From Alteriqipengyuania_B sp035481675 (GTDB lineage: Bacteria > Pseudomonadota > Alphaproteobacteria > Sphingomonadales > Sphingomonadaceae): 64,000 bases of DNA. Position 1 is the first letter of the stretch, and each line of letters opens with the position of its first letter. The stretch is taken from assembly GCF_035481675.1 (NCBI RefSeq), contig NZ_JAYJJW010000001.1, positions 1,054,001 through 1,118,000 of the forward strand. The letters run 5' to 3'. Below are positions 48,346 through 57,949 of the stretch, piece by piece. The position numbers and the translations under genes are program-made. Under the pieces are notes generated by a model. The model saw only the letters and a program-made list of their open reading frames with translations, was not told where the DNA came from and did no database searches.

Positions 48346-48936
48346 ATGGCTTTCCCCGCGATGGAACACGGCGACGGGAAGCCCGGCAAGGGTACTGGAA
48401 AAGGCAAGGCTGCGCCCAAGGCGTACGAGCGGCCGCGCGGCCGCGGTGCGCGCCAGATTGCCGACCTGATGCCGCACGTCGGCCGCAGCGCATTCCGCCG
48501 CTTCGGTTTCGTCCAGTCCAGCGTCGTCACCCGCTGGCCGGAGATCGTCGGCACTACGCACGCCCGCGTCTGCGCGCCCGAAGCGATCCGCTTCCCGCCC
48601 GGCGAAAAGGCCGACGGGATCCTGCAGCTTGTCGTGCTGCCGGCCCACGCGCCGCTCATCCAGCACGTCATCCCCGAAATCATGGAGCGGGTGAACCGCT
48701 TCTTCGGCTATCGCGCCGTCGCCAAGGTCAAGATCCGGCAAGGCGAGGTTCAGCCGCCGGCTGCTGAAAAGCCGCGCGCGGCGCCGCCTTCGCTCAAGCC
48801 CATCCCGATGGAGCTGGGCGAAAGCCTGCGCGACATCGGCGATCCGGAACTGCGCAGCGTGCTGGAAGGCCTCGCCCGCAGCCTAGGCGACAATGGGGGC
48901 GACAACGGCGGCGACAAGGAGGACGGCAAGGCGTGA
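48346..48936 (+). CDS. DUF721 (DciA-like) protein
   Basis: This 196-residue protein has a basic, disordered N-terminus and a DUF721 domain (about residues 35-135: VVTRWPEIVGTTHARVCAPEAIRFP, then LQLVVLPAHAPLIQHVIPEIMERVNRFFGY). DUF721 includes DciA, the loader or operator of the DnaB helicase in most bacteria, so a replication role is plausible. An ATG at 48361 is an alternative start. Its stop overlaps the next GTG, so it is coupled to the DsbA-like gene. Confidence 0.85.
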   Translation: MAFPAMEHGDGKPGKGTGKGKAAPKAYERPRGRGARQIADLMPHVGRSAFRRFGFVQSSVVTRWPEIVGTTHARVCAPEAIRFPPGEKADGILQLVVLPAHAPLIQHVIPEIMERVNRFFGYRAVAKVKIRQGEVQPPAAEKPRAAPPSLKPIPMELGESLRDIGDPELRSVLEGLARSLGDNGGDNGGDKEDGKA

Positions 48937-49616
48937 CAGGCAAGTTTTTCATCGGCGCGGCGGCGCTGGCCCTTGGCGCGGCAGTGCCCGGCGCCTCTGT
49001 GCAGGGCTGGCTCAATACCGTGGTGGAGACCGACGGCGGGCACCGCATGGGCGATCCCGATGCCGACGTTCAGCTGATCGAATTCGTCAGCTATACCTGC
49101 CCTCACTGCGCCTCTTTCGAAAAAGCGAGCGAGGGCATCCTCAAGCTCGGCTATATTCACGAAGGGCGCATCGGGGTGGAGATCAAACACTTGATCCGCG
49201 ACAAGGCGGACCTCGTCGCCGCGCTCACCACCCGTTGCGGCCCGCCGGAAAAGTTCTTTGGCAACCACACGGCGATGATGATTGCCCAGGACCAGTGGTT
49301 CGCGAAAGGGCGCGCCGCCTCCCCCGCGCAGCGTACGCGGTGGGGCAGCGGAACGCGTGCACAGCAGTACCAGGCCATGGCCAGCGACCTCGGCTTCTAC
49401 GACCTGATGGCGACGCGTGGTTACGATGCCACAGAGCTCGATGCCTGCCTCGCCGACACTGTAGAGGCCGACGCCATCCGCGACCGCTCGACCCGCGACG
49501 CGGACGCGTACGGGATCACCGGCACGCCCAGTTTCGTCGTCAACGGCGCCACGCTGGAGGGCGTGCATAGCTGGCCCACCCTCAATGCGCGGCTCTACGA
49601 ACTGGCGTACGATTGA
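48933..49616 (+). CDS. DsbA-like thiol-disulfide protein (CPHC)
   Basis: This 227-residue exported thioredoxin-fold protein has a signal segment (FFIGAAALALGAAVPGA) and the redox motif TCPHC near residue 55, identical to that of DsbA. The cis-Pro is in TGTPSFVVNG near 193. It would oxidise periplasmic protein thiols. It begins with GTG overlapping the DUF721 stop, and a second paralogue follows. Confidence 0.88.
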   Translation: MTGKFFIGAAALALGAAVPGASVQGWLNTVVETDGGHRMGDPDADVQLIEFVSYTCPHCASFEKASEGILKLGYIHEGRIGVEIKHLIRDKADLVAALTTRCGPPEKFFGNHTAMMIAQDQWFAKGRAASPAQRTRWGSGTRAQQYQAMASDLGFYDLMATRGYDATELDACLADTVEADAIRDRSTRDADAYGITGTPSFVVNGATLEGVHSWPTLNARLYELAYD

Positions 49617-49766
49617 CCCGGAAAGGGACGATGATCGCCTGATCTGCGCCCGAATTGGCCCGAACTGGGGATGGCGCTGTGCAAAACCCGCCGCTCTCGC
49701 CCCTTCGCCCTTGTGCGATGCCCCCCTACCGCTACGTTTTTCGCAAACCTTGAGACAGGACTGACC

Positions 49767-50513
49767 ATGACGATCCGCACCGCTTTGAAATCCGCATCCC
49801 TCGCCGCGCTGGCGCTGACGCTGGCCGCGTGCAATTCGGACGATACCGGCGAAGGCGCGCCGAGCGGCGATGCCATCGACCCGATCGAGGCCCCCGCAGG
49901 GCAGAGCTGGGTCGAAACCGCGAGCGAGACCCCCGAAGGCGGCATCGTGGTGGGCAACCCCGATGCACCGATCAAGCTGGTCGAATACGCCAGCCACACT
50001 TGCGGGGCCTGCGCCCAGTTCTCCCAGACCGGTGCCGCGTCCATCGAAAACGATTACGTTGCTTCGGGCCGGGTCAGCTATGAGATCCGCAACCTGATCC
50101 GCGACCCGCTCGACCTCACCATCGCACTTGGCGCGCGGTGCGGCGCGGCAGAATCGTTCCACCCTATCGCCAACCAGGCGTGGGGCGACTTCCAGAACAT
50201 CATGCAGACGGCCTACGCCAATGAAGCCGCCTACAACGCGGCCTTGCAGCAGCCGCCGGAACGCCGCTTCGTGGCGCTGGCGCAGCTCGCCGGCCTGCCC
50301 CAATTCTTCGCCCAGCGCGGCATTTCCGCCGACCAGCTCGCCACCTGCCTGGCCGATACGGACAAGGCTGCGGAGATCTACAAGAATTCCAACGACCAGG
50401 CGGCAGAGCTCAACATCACCGGCACCCCGACCTTCTTCCTGAATGGTCGCCGCGTCGATGAAAACAGCTGGCCGAAAATCGAGGAGGCCCTCAAGAACGC
50501 GGGCGCCCGCTAG
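49767..50513 (+). CDS. DsbA-like thiol-disulfide lipoprotein (CGAC)
   Basis: This 248-residue paralogue of the preceding protein has a lipoprotein signal (lipobox LAAC, Cys near residue 20). The redox motif is CGAC (HTCGACAQF near residue 76), less oxidising in character than CPHC. The cis-Pro lies in TGTPTFFLNGRR. The two proteins may divide labour, one soluble and one anchored. The ATG at 49767 starts the signal; smc follows 26 bases after the stop. Confidence 0.88.
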   Translation: MTIRTALKSASLAALALTLAACNSDDTGEGAPSGDAIDPIEAPAGQSWVETASETPEGGIVVGNPDAPIKLVEYASHTCGACAQFSQTGAASIENDYVASGRVSYEIRNLIRDPLDLTIALGARCGAAESFHPIANQAWGDFQNIMQTAYANEAAYNAALQQPPERRFVALAQLAGLPQFFAQRGISADQLATCLADTDKAAEIYKNSNDQAAELNITGTPTFFLNGRRVDENSWPKIEEALKNAGAR

Positions 50514-50538
50514 GGCGTAGCGCGGGGCAGCGGGCGGC

Positions 50539-53500
50539 ATGCAGTTCTCGAAGCTCAAGCTGACCGGCTTCAAGAGCTTCGTCGAGCCGTCCACCCTGCG
50601 CATCGAACCCGGGCTGACCGGCGTGGTCGGCCCCAACGGCTGCGGCAAGTCCAACCTGCTCGAGGCGATCCGCTGGGTGATGGGCGAAAACTCGCCCAAG
50701 TCCATGCGCTCCGGCGGAATGGAAGACGTGATTTTCGCCGGTACCGAGGCGCGCCCGCCGCGCGACTTTGCCGAAGTCGTGCTGGAAGCGGAAACCGACG
50801 AAGGCGACGAATTGCAGGTCGTCCGCCGGATAGAGCGCGGGGCGGGCAGCGCGTACCGCGTGAACGGGCGCGACGTGCGGGCGAAGGATGTCGCGCTGAC
50901 CTTTGCCGATGCGGCGACGGGGGCGCATAGCCCTGCCCTCGTCAGCCAGGGCAAGATCGCCGCCGTCATCGCCGCCAAGCCGACCGAACGGCGCCAGATG
51001 CTGGAGGAGGCGGCCGGCATCGCCGGGCTGCACGTCCGCCGCAAGGACGCCGAAAGCAAGCTGCGTTCGACCGAAAAGAACCTCGAGCGGCTGGAAGACC
51101 TGATGGCCGGGCTCGACAGCCAGATTTCGTCGCTGAAACGCCAGGCACGGCAGGCCGAACGCTACACGAAACTGACGGGCGAGATACAGGCTGCCGAGGC
51201 GCGGCTGGTCTTCGCCCGGTGGCGCGATGCGGCCGCCGCCGCCGATGCCGCACGGGCCGAAGCGGAAAAGGCGGAAACACGGGTTGCGGAAGCCAAGGCC
51301 AGGGCGGACGCAGCGCAAAAGGCGCAGCAGGCCGCCGCCATTGCCCTTGCCGAAGCGCGCGAGGAAGTGGCCGACCGGCGCGATGACGCGAGCGCCCACG
51401 GCCACCGCATGGCGGCGCTCACCAGCCAGCTGGAAGCCGCGGAACAGCGCCTCGCCGATCTCGACCGGCAGAAGGCGCGGCTGGAGGAAGACCGCGGCGA
51501 AGCGGACCGGCTGACGAAAGATGCGGCCGAAGCCCTGCAGCGGCTGGAGCGCGAACTGGCGGACGCGGGCAAGGCGCTGGCGGCGGACGAGGAGCGGCGG
51601 CCCGCCCTCGCCGCGAAACTGGAGGATGCCGAGCGCGCGAGCCGCACCGCCGAACTGGCGCTGGCCAAGGCGACCGCCGACCATGCGGGTGTCGAGGCGG
51701 AATGGCGCGTGGCGCAGGCCGCGATCGAACAGAGCGAGGCGCGGCTCGCGCGGCTCGATGCCGAAGCGCGGCGGCAGGCGGCCCAGCGCGAGGACCTGCT
51801 CGGCGCGCGCGATCCGGACGAAGTCGTCGCCGAAGCGCGCGCCGATGCCGACGCAGCCTCCAAGCGCCTCGCCGACTTGCGCGAGGAACTGGAGGCAGAG
51901 CGGGCCCGCAAGGACGACCTGCAGCAGGCCCGCGATGCGGCCGCTGAAGCGCAATCTTCCGCCCGGGCCGAACTTGCCGGGATCGAGCGGGAATATGCGG
52001 CGCTCGAACGTGACCGTGCCGCGCGCGAAAAACGGCAGAAGGACGCCAGCGGCCGGCAACTGGCCATCGACGGTATCCGCGCCGCTCCCGGCTATGAGCG
52101 GGCAGTCGCCGCCGTGCTCGGCCGGGATGCAAAGACGCCGGTCGGATCGCCGCAGGACAAGGCGGAAGGCCGTTTCTGGACCGGGCGGAGTGCGCCTGCG
52201 CGCGTGGCCGACAGCCTCGCCGCCCATGTGCTCCAGGCGCCGGAAGAGCTCGCGGCGCGGCTCGCGCTGGTCCACGTGGCGGAAGGCGACGACGGGCGCG
52301 ATCTAGCCCCCGGCGAATGGCTGGTGACCATGTCGGGCGCGCTGCGGCGGTGGGACGGTTTCGTCGCGCGCGGCGAAGGCGGGGCGGAAGCGGCGCGGCT
52401 GGAGGCGGAGAATCGCCATGCCGAACTCGCCGCGCAGCTGCCGAAGCTGCGCGACGCTGCCGAACGGGCCGAGGCGCAGGCTCGCGGCGCTGCGGAGGCC
52501 CTTGCCGAACTGCAACGCAGCCTCGTCGCCCGCGAGCGCGATATCGCTGCGGCGAGCGAGGACGAGCGCGGTGCCCTGCGCGCCCTCGACCAGGCGGAAG
52601 CGGCAAAGGAACGGCTTGCCGCGCGGATGGAGCAGCTCGATGCCGCCTCCGCCGACCTCGCCGAACAGCGCAAGTCGGCCGAGAGCGATCTCGAGGAAGC
52701 GCAGGCGAAGAAGTCCGCCCTGCCCGACCCCGCCGCCGGCCGCGCGCAGCTGGAAGCCGCGCAGGCGAAGAACGAAGCCGCACGCGCCCTCCACCAGTCG
52801 GCCACCGGAGAGCTCGCAGCGCACGACCAGGCGCTGGCCGTGGGCAGGGAGCGGACTGCGGCCCAGCAGGCCGATATTTCAGGCTGGCAGGCCCGCGCCG
52901 GCGATGCCGCCCGGCGCCTGTCCGACATGGGTCGCCGGTTCGAGGAAATCGAGGAAGAGCGCGCGGTCATCGCCGCCAAGCCCGCCGGGCTGATGCGCGA
53001 AATCGAAGGCGGCGAAGCGACCCGCCAGCGGCTCGGCGACGAACTCGCAAAGGCGCAGGCGGCCCTGGAGGCAGAGGAAGCGAAAGGGCGCGCCGCCGAC
53101 AGCGCCTTTGCGGAAGCGAACGAAGCCCTCGCCGCTGCGCGCGAAACGCGTGCCGCCTCCACCACCCGCGCGGAAAACGAGGAAGAGCGGCGCCGCGAGA
53201 TGGGCCGCATTTCCGGCGAGCGCTTCCAGTCGCCCCCGCCCTTGCTACCGACGAAATTCGATTTCGCCGAGGACGAGGTCAAGCCGGCCCCGGACGAATC
53301 CGCCATGCTGGAGAAGCTGACCGCCGACCGCGAACGCATCGGCCCGGTCAATCTCGTCGCCGCGGACGAACTTGCGAAGATCGAGCAGGAACACGGCGCA
53401 AGTGCCGAAGAACAGGCGGAATTGCACGAGGCGGTCAATCGCCTGCGCGGCAGCATCGGCAGCCTCAACCGCGAAGGGCGCGAGCGGCTGCGCGCCGCCT

Positions 53501-53964
53501 TTACGGAGGTCAACGCGCATTTCAAGCGGCTGTTCACCGCCCTGTTCGAAGGCGGGCAGGCCTATCTCGAACTGATCGACAGCGACGATCCGCTTGAAGC
53601 CGGGCTCGAGATTTTCGCCCAGCCGCCGGGCAAGCGCCTGCAATCGCTCACCCTGCTTTCCGGCGGCGAGCAGGCGCTGACCGCAGTGGCGTTGATCTTC
53701 GGCCTGTTCCTCACCAACCCGGCCCCGATCTGCGTGCTGGACGAAGTCGACGCGCCGCTCGACGATGCCAATATCGACCGCTTCTGCGACCTCCTCGACC
53801 GCATGACGCGCGAAACCGACACGCGCTATCTCATCGTCACGCACAACGCCGTGACCATGAGCCGCATGCACCGCCTGTTCGGCGTGACGATGATCGAAAA
53901 AGGCATCAGCCGCCTCGTCAGCGTCGACCTCGGCGGCGCGGAAGAACTGCTGGCGGCGGAGTAG
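50539..53964 (+). CDS. smc: chromosome segregation ATPase SMC
   Basis: SMC condenses and separates chromosomes. The 1141-residue protein has Walker A GPNGCGKS at 31-38, two long coiled coils (about 165-490 and 640-960, Ala/Glu/Arg rich), a hinge near 500-620 (GYERAVAAVLG), the signature LSGGEQALTA near 1040, and Walker B ICVLDEVDAPLDDANI near 1066. The order mutY-DUF721-dsbA-dsbA-smc is common in related genomes. Its stop is directly followed by a convergent small gene. Confidence 0.95.
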   Translation: MQFSKLKLTGFKSFVEPSTLRIEPGLTGVVGPNGCGKSNLLEAIRWVMGENSPKSMRSGGMEDVIFAGTEARPPRDFAEVVLEAETDEGDELQVVRRIERGAGSAYRVNGRDVRAKDVALTFADAATGAHSPALVSQGKIAAVIAAKPTERRQMLEEAAGIAGLHVRRKDAESKLRSTEKNLERLEDLMAGLDSQISSLKRQARQAERYTKLTGEIQAAEARLVFARWRDAAAAADAARAEAEKAETRVAEAKARADAAQKAQQAAAIALAEAREEVADRRDDASAHGHRMAALTSQLEAAEQRLADLDRQKARLEEDRGEADRLTKDAAEALQRLERELADAGKALAADEERRPALAAKLEDAERASRTAELALAKATADHAGVEAEWRVAQAAIEQSEARLARLDAEARRQAAQREDLLGARDPDEVVAEARADADAASKRLADLREELEAERARKDDLQQARDAAAEAQSSARAELAGIEREYAALERDRAAREKRQKDASGRQLAIDGIRAAPGYERAVAAVLGRDAKTPVGSPQDKAEGRFWTGRSAPARVADSLAAHVLQAPEELAARLALVHVAEGDDGRDLAPGEWLVTMSGALRRWDGFVARGEGGAEAARLEAENRHAELAAQLPKLRDAAERAEAQARGAAEALAELQRSLVARERDIAAASEDERGALRALDQAEAAKERLAARMEQLDAASADLAEQRKSAESDLEEAQAKKSALPDPAAGRAQLEAAQAKNEAARALHQSATGELAAHDQALAVGRERTAAQQADISGWQARAGDAARRLSDMGRRFEEIEEERAVIAAKPAGLMREIEGGEATRQRLGDELAKAQAALEAEEAKGRAADSAFAEANEALAAARETRAASTTRAENEEERRREMGRISGERFQSPPPLLPTKFDFAEDEVKPAPDESAMLEKLTADRERIGPVNLVAADELAKIEQEHGASAEEQAELHEAVNRLRGSIGSLNREGRERLRAAFTEVNAHFKRLFTALFEGGQAYLELIDSDDPLEAGLEIFAQPPGKRLQSLTLLSGGEQALTAVALIFGLFLTNPAPICVLDEVDAPLDDANIDRFCDLLDRMTRETDTRYLIVTHNAVTMSRMHRLFGVTMIEKGISRLVSVDLGGAEELLAAE

Positions 53965-54231
53965 CTAACGCTCGAAAGCGGTAGTTCGGTTCTCTTCGAA
54001 AGCTCGCTGGATAACCTTTTCACGCCAGTCTGGATCGAAGCCTTCCAACGTTGCGACCAAGGCAAGCACCTCGCTCCATTCCGGGGCCTCCTCATGACAA
54101 AAGAACAAGCCAGCCTCAGTTTCGATATCGCAGCAAACCAGATCAGACGTTAGCTCGTCTCGCTTGAAGAACTGTACCTTCAAAATGCGGCCATCTTTGA
54201 GCAAAGCACCCAGCCGACCGAGATCGTTCAC
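53965..54231 (-). CDS. hypothetical small protein coupled to the SRAP gene
   Basis: The family is not recognised. The 88-residue protein has a mixed pattern (ILKVQFFKRDELTSDLVCCDIETEAGLFFCHEEAPEWSEVL), with three cysteines and an acidic middle. A GTG at 54231 overlaps the SRAP stop (GTGA), which supports this start over upstream ones. GC is about 47-53% in sample lines, below that of neighbours. It may be an acquired gene; a link to the SRAP function is possible but unsupported. Confidence 0.55.
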   Translation of the reverse strand: MNDLGRLGALLKDGRILKVQFFKRDELTSDLVCCDIETEAGLFFCHEEAPEWSEVLALVATLEGFDPDWREKVIQRAFEENRTTAFER

Positions 54232-54830
54232 CGCCGCACCCACGGCGCGTCCGTCCGTTCCACCTCCAGCCCGCCCTGCCACGGCTTGCATAGCGCGAAG
54301 GCCTCGTCCGGCTCGCCGTCCAGCCATGCGCCGCGTTGGTCGGCCCCGATGATGACCGGGCTGCGGTCATGGACGCCTTCCACTTCCGGGGCGGCTTCGG
54401 TCATGATCATGGAATAGACCGCCCCCCATTCCTCGCTCCAGCGCCAGATGCCGGCGATGGCGAGCAGGTCGGCATCGGGCGCGGAGAACCACGTCCGGGT
54501 CTTGGCGCCCTTCTCCCCTTCGGCTTCGGCAAAGGCTTCGACCGGGATCAGGCAGCGGCGTTTCTCGAAGCTGGATTTCCAGAACGGCGAGCCGAGCTTG
54601 TCGGTGCGCGTGTTGTTGACCGGCTTCGGTTTAAGCGGCTGGCCTTTCGCACCCTTGCGCTGGAGCGGGAAGCCCCAGGTGCAGGCCTTCACTTTGCCTT
54701 CCGCCATCACGAGGCCTGGCGTGCCGGGATAGACCTCCGCCCCCCAATTGCCGCCTGCGGCCTCGTTCACCGCATCGAACCATGCAGCGACCTCGCTGGC
54801 GTTCTTGGTCATGCGATAGAGGTTGCACAT
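54228..54830 (-). CDS. SRAP domain protein (HMCES/YedK family)
   Basis: This 200-residue enzyme crosslinks to abasic sites in single-stranded DNA. Met removal exposes catalytic Cys2 (MCNLYRMT). Other active-site residues are seen: Asn in NTRTDKLGSP, Glu in RCLIPVEAFAE and His in VHDRSPVIIG. The ATG at 54830 overlaps the ubiA stop by one base, so the two are coupled. It probably protects stalled replication forks. Confidence 0.9.
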   Translation of the reverse strand: MCNLYRMTKNASEVAAWFDAVNEAAGGNWGAEVYPGTPGLVMAEGKVKACTWGFPLQRKGAKGQPLKPKPVNNTRTDKLGSPFWKSSFEKRRCLIPVEAFAEAEGEKGAKTRTWFSAPDADLLAIAGIWRWSEEWGAVYSMIMTEAAPEVEGVHDRSPVIIGADQRGAWLDGEPDEAFALCKPWQGGLEVERTDAPWVRR

Positions 54831-55732
54831 CAGGCGTTCCCCACCACGAAGCAGGCGAGGGCCAGCAACAGCCCGGCGAAGCGGTTGGCGCGGAAACGGG
54901 CGAGCGGGTTCTCGGCGTCTGCCGGGTCGAGCGTCAGCACCTGCCACGCAAGATGGCTAGCGACCGGCAGCAGCGCCGCCAGCGCCAGCCAGTCCCCGCG
55001 CAGCAGCCAGATGGCGAGCGCCCACAGGCCGAGCGCGCCGGCATAGAATGCGGCGACACCGCCCTTCACGCTTTCGCCCATGCGCAGCGCGCTCGATCTT
55101 ATGCCGACCAGCGCGTCATCCTCCCGGTCCTGCAGCGCGTAGATCGTGTCATAGCCGATGGTCCACAGCGCGCATCCGGCATACAGCGCGGCCAGCGCCT
55201 CCCACGGGGGCCCACGCAGCTCGGTCCAGCCGACCAGCGCGCCCCAGCTGAAGACGAGGCCGAGCCAGGCCTGCGGCCACCATGTGATGCGCTTCATGAA
55301 GGGATAGGCCGCCACCAGTGCAAGGCTGGCAAGCGCGACCAGCTGCGCCTGCCACCGCAGCTGGAGCAGCACGACGAGGCCGACCAGGCTCAGGCCGATC
55401 AACCAGCCCCAGGCCAGCCGCTTTGACACGCGGCCGCTCGCCACCGGGCGCTGCGCCGTGCGGGCGACCTTCCGGTCCAGCTTCGCATCGACGATGTCGT
55501 TGTAGACGCAGCCCGCCCCGCGCATCGCGATGGCACCGAGCAGGAACCACGCGAGCAGCGCCCATTGCGGCCCTTTGCCCGCCAGCCAGACCCCGGCGAC
55601 GCAGGGCCAGAACAGCAGCCACCAGCCGATCGGCCGGTCGAACCGCGCCAGCTGCGCAAGGTCGCGCGGCAGCTGCGGCAGGCGCGCCACGAGCCCGCGG
55701 TGCTGGCTGTCGGGGACGATGTCGTCGGTCAT
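54830..55732 (-). CDS. ubiA: 4-hydroxybenzoate polyprenyltransferase
   Basis: UbiA attaches the polyprenyl chain to 4-hydroxybenzoate in ubiquinone synthesis. The 300-residue membrane protein has about eight or nine helices. The first Asp motif is NDIVDAKLDRKVARTAQRP near residue 78 and the second is DTIYALQDREDD near 204, both complete. The start at 55732 (MTDDIVPDSQ) lies 39 bases from the divergent rsmE start. Confidence 0.93.
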   Translation of the reverse strand: MTDDIVPDSQHRGLVARLPQLPRDLAQLARFDRPIGWWLLFWPCVAGVWLAGKGPQWALLAWFLLGAIAMRGAGCVYNDIVDAKLDRKVARTAQRPVASGRVSKRLAWGWLIGLSLVGLVVLLQLRWQAQLVALASLALVAAYPFMKRITWWPQAWLGLVFSWGALVGWTELRGPPWEALAALYAGCALWTIGYDTIYALQDREDDALVGIRSSALRMGESVKGGVAAFYAGALGLWALAIWLLRGDWLALAALLPVASHLAWQVLTLDPADAENPLARFRANRFAGLLLALACFVVGNA

Positions 55733-55771
55733 CGCCCTTGTCCTACAGCTGCGATCGCGTAGTGAAAAGCC

Positions 55772-56533
55772 ATGCCGGCGACGCATGATCCCAAGACCCC
55801 CGCATGGCCCCCGCGCAGCGCGCCGCGTCTGTTCGTCGGGCAGCGGCTGGCGCAGGGAGCGGTGGTTTCGCTGGACGGCAACCAGGCGAATTATCTCGCC
55901 CGTGTCATGCGCGCCAGGCCCGGCGATGCGATGATCCTGTGTGACGATGCGACCGGCGAATGGGTGGCCCGGGTGGAGTCGGCGGACCGGCGCAGCGTCA
56001 CGCTTGTAGTGGACGAGCAATTGCGCCCGCGCGAGGACGTGCCAGACTTCTGGCTCGTTCCCGCCCTCCTCAAGAAAGACCGCTTCGATCTCGTGCTCGA
56101 AAAGGCGACCGAGCTGGGCGTGGCGGCCATCCACCCGGTCGTCACCCGCCGCTGCGTCGCCGACAAGCTGAACGATGCGCGCGCGCAGACCATCGTCACC
56201 GAAGCGGCAGAGCAATGCGCGCGCACAGCCTTGCCGCAAGTTGCCGCGCCGGTGAAGCTCGACACGCTGCTGGCAGGCTGGCCGGAGGACCGCGTGCTGT
56301 TCTTCGCGGACGAGACGGGCGGCGATCCGGCAGCCGGAGCTTTTGCATCCGCCGCAGGTCCGGCCGCGCTGCTGGTCGGCCCCGAAGGCGGCTTCGACGA
56401 TGCCGAGCGCGCCGCCATCCGCGCCCACCCACAGGCGCGCGCCATTGCGCTCGGTCCCCGCATATTGCGCGGCGAGACCGCCGCCATTGCCGCCACCGCA
56501 CTGTGGATGGGTATCGCCGGCGACTGGAAATAG
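55772..56533 (+). CDS. rsmE: 16S rRNA (uracil-1498-N3)-methyltransferase
   Basis: RsmE methylates U1498 of 16S rRNA. The 253-residue SPOUT-class protein has a PUA-like N-terminus (LARVMRARPGD), then KKDRFDLVLEKATELGV. The trefoil-knot SAM site is GPEGGFDDAERAA near residue 208 with LGPRILRGETAAIAA near 230. The next gene, gshA, starts 40 bases after the stop. Confidence 0.94.
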   Translation: MPATHDPKTPAWPPRSAPRLFVGQRLAQGAVVSLDGNQANYLARVMRARPGDAMILCDDATGEWVARVESADRRSVTLVVDEQLRPREDVPDFWLVPALLKKDRFDLVLEKATELGVAAIHPVVTRRCVADKLNDARAQTIVTEAAEQCARTALPQVAAPVKLDTLLAGWPEDRVLFFADETGGDPAAGAFASAAGPAALLVGPEGGFDDAERAAIRAHPQARAIALGPRILRGETAAIAATALWMGIAGDWK

Positions 56534-56572
56534 CGCTTGGCGAATTCGCCGCGACTTGCTTAGGGCGAAACC

Positions 56573-57943
56573 ATGTCGACCCGGACAGTTTCAGATAGCA
56601 ACGATCCCGTGATCGAAAGCCGCGACCAGCTCGTCGCGCCGATGCAGGCGGGCGAGAAACCGAAGGATCGCTGGCGGATCGGAACCGAGCACGAGAAGCT
56701 GGTCTTCCGGACCGAGGACCACCGCGCCCCGTCCTACGACGAACCCGGCGGCATCCGCGATATCCTGCTCGCCATGCGCGAATACGGGTGGGAGCCGGTC
56801 GAGGAAGGCGGGAAGGTCATCGCCATGGCGGGCGAGGATGGCACGATCAGCCTGGAACCCGCCGGACAGTTCGAGTTGTCGGGCGCGCCGCTCAATTCCC
56901 TTCACGAAACCTGCAACGAGGCCCAGCGCCACCTCCACCAGGTGAAGACGATCGGCAAGAAACTGGGCGTCGGGATGCTCGGCCTGGGCATGTGGCCGGA
57001 CAAGACGCGCGGCGAACTGCCGGTGATGCCCAAGGGGCGGTACGGCATCATGATGCGGCACATGCCCAAGGTCGGCAATCTCGGCCTCGACATGATGCTG
57101 CGCACCTGCACGATCCAGGTGAACCTCGACTATTCGTCCGAAGCGGACATGGCGCAGAAATTCCGCGTCGGCCTGGCGTTGCAGCCGCTCGCCACCGCAT
57201 TGTTCGCCAACTCGCCGTTCACCGAGGGCAAGCCCAACGGCTACCTGAGCTATCGCAGCCACATCTGGTCCGACACCGATCCGCACCGCACGGGCATGCT
57301 GCCCTTCGTGTTCGAAGAGGGCTTCGGTTACGAGCGCTATGTCGACTACATGCTCGACGTGCCGATGTATTTCGTGGTGCGGGACGGCCGGTACATCGAC
57401 TGCGCGGGCGAGAGTTTCCGCGCGTTCATGGACGGCAAGCTGCCGCAGCTTCCCGGCGAGAAGCCGACGGAGAGCGATTGGTGGGATCACCTGTCCACCG
57501 CCTTCCCCGAAGTGCGGCTGAAAAGCTTCCTCGAAATGCGCGGGGCCGATGGCGGCCCATGGAACCGCATCTGCGCCCTCCCCGCACTATGGGTCGGCCT
57601 GCTTTACGACCAGGGTGCGCTCGATGCGGCGTGGGACTTGGTCAAGGACTGGTCGATGGAAGAGCGCGAGGCGCTGCGCAACGCGGTGCCGAAGGAAGGG
57701 CTGGCAGCTGCCGTGCCCGGCGGGCGGACCTTGCAGGAACTCGGCAAGGACGTGCTCGCAATCGCGCGGCAAGGCCTCGCCGCGCGCGGCAATCCTTCCA
57801 CCAGCGGCGACAACGAGACCGGTTTCCTGCGCCCGCTCGATGCCATTATCGAAAGCGGCAAGTCGCCCGCCCAGCTCCTTCTGGACAAATACCACGGCCC
57901 GTGGGGCGGCGATATTTCGCGCGTTTACGAGGAACGCTTCTAA
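56573..57943 (+). CDS. gshA: glutamate-cysteine ligase (plant/alphaproteobacterial type)
   Basis: This enzyme makes gamma-glutamylcysteine, the first step to glutathione. The 456-residue protein is of the GshA type shared by alphaproteobacteria and plants: KPKDRWRIGTEHEKLVF near residue 25, ISLEPAGQFELSGAPL near 90, MRTCTIQVNLDYSSE near 180, and HLSTAFPEVRLKSFLEMRGAD near 310. It follows rsmE in the same direction. Confidence 0.93.
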   Translation: MSTRTVSDSNDPVIESRDQLVAPMQAGEKPKDRWRIGTEHEKLVFRTEDHRAPSYDEPGGIRDILLAMREYGWEPVEEGGKVIAMAGEDGTISLEPAGQFELSGAPLNSLHETCNEAQRHLHQVKTIGKKLGVGMLGLGMWPDKTRGELPVMPKGRYGIMMRHMPKVGNLGLDMMLRTCTIQVNLDYSSEADMAQKFRVGLALQPLATALFANSPFTEGKPNGYLSYRSHIWSDTDPHRTGMLPFVFEEGFGYERYVDYMLDVPMYFVVRDGRYIDCAGESFRAFMDGKLPQLPGEKPTESDWWDHLSTAFPEVRLKSFLEMRGADGGPWNRICALPALWVGLLYDQGALDAAWDLVKDWSMEEREALRNAVPKEGLAAAVPGGRTLQELGKDVLAIARQGLAARGNPSTSGDNETGFLRPLDAIIESGKSPAQLLLDKYHGPWGGDISRVYEERF

Positions 57944-57949
57944 GGCGCC

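Noticed and set aside
48750..52275. Long reverse-strand open frames opposite the DsbA and smc genes
   Set aside because: They lack start signals and known motifs, and the plus-strand genes are unambiguous.
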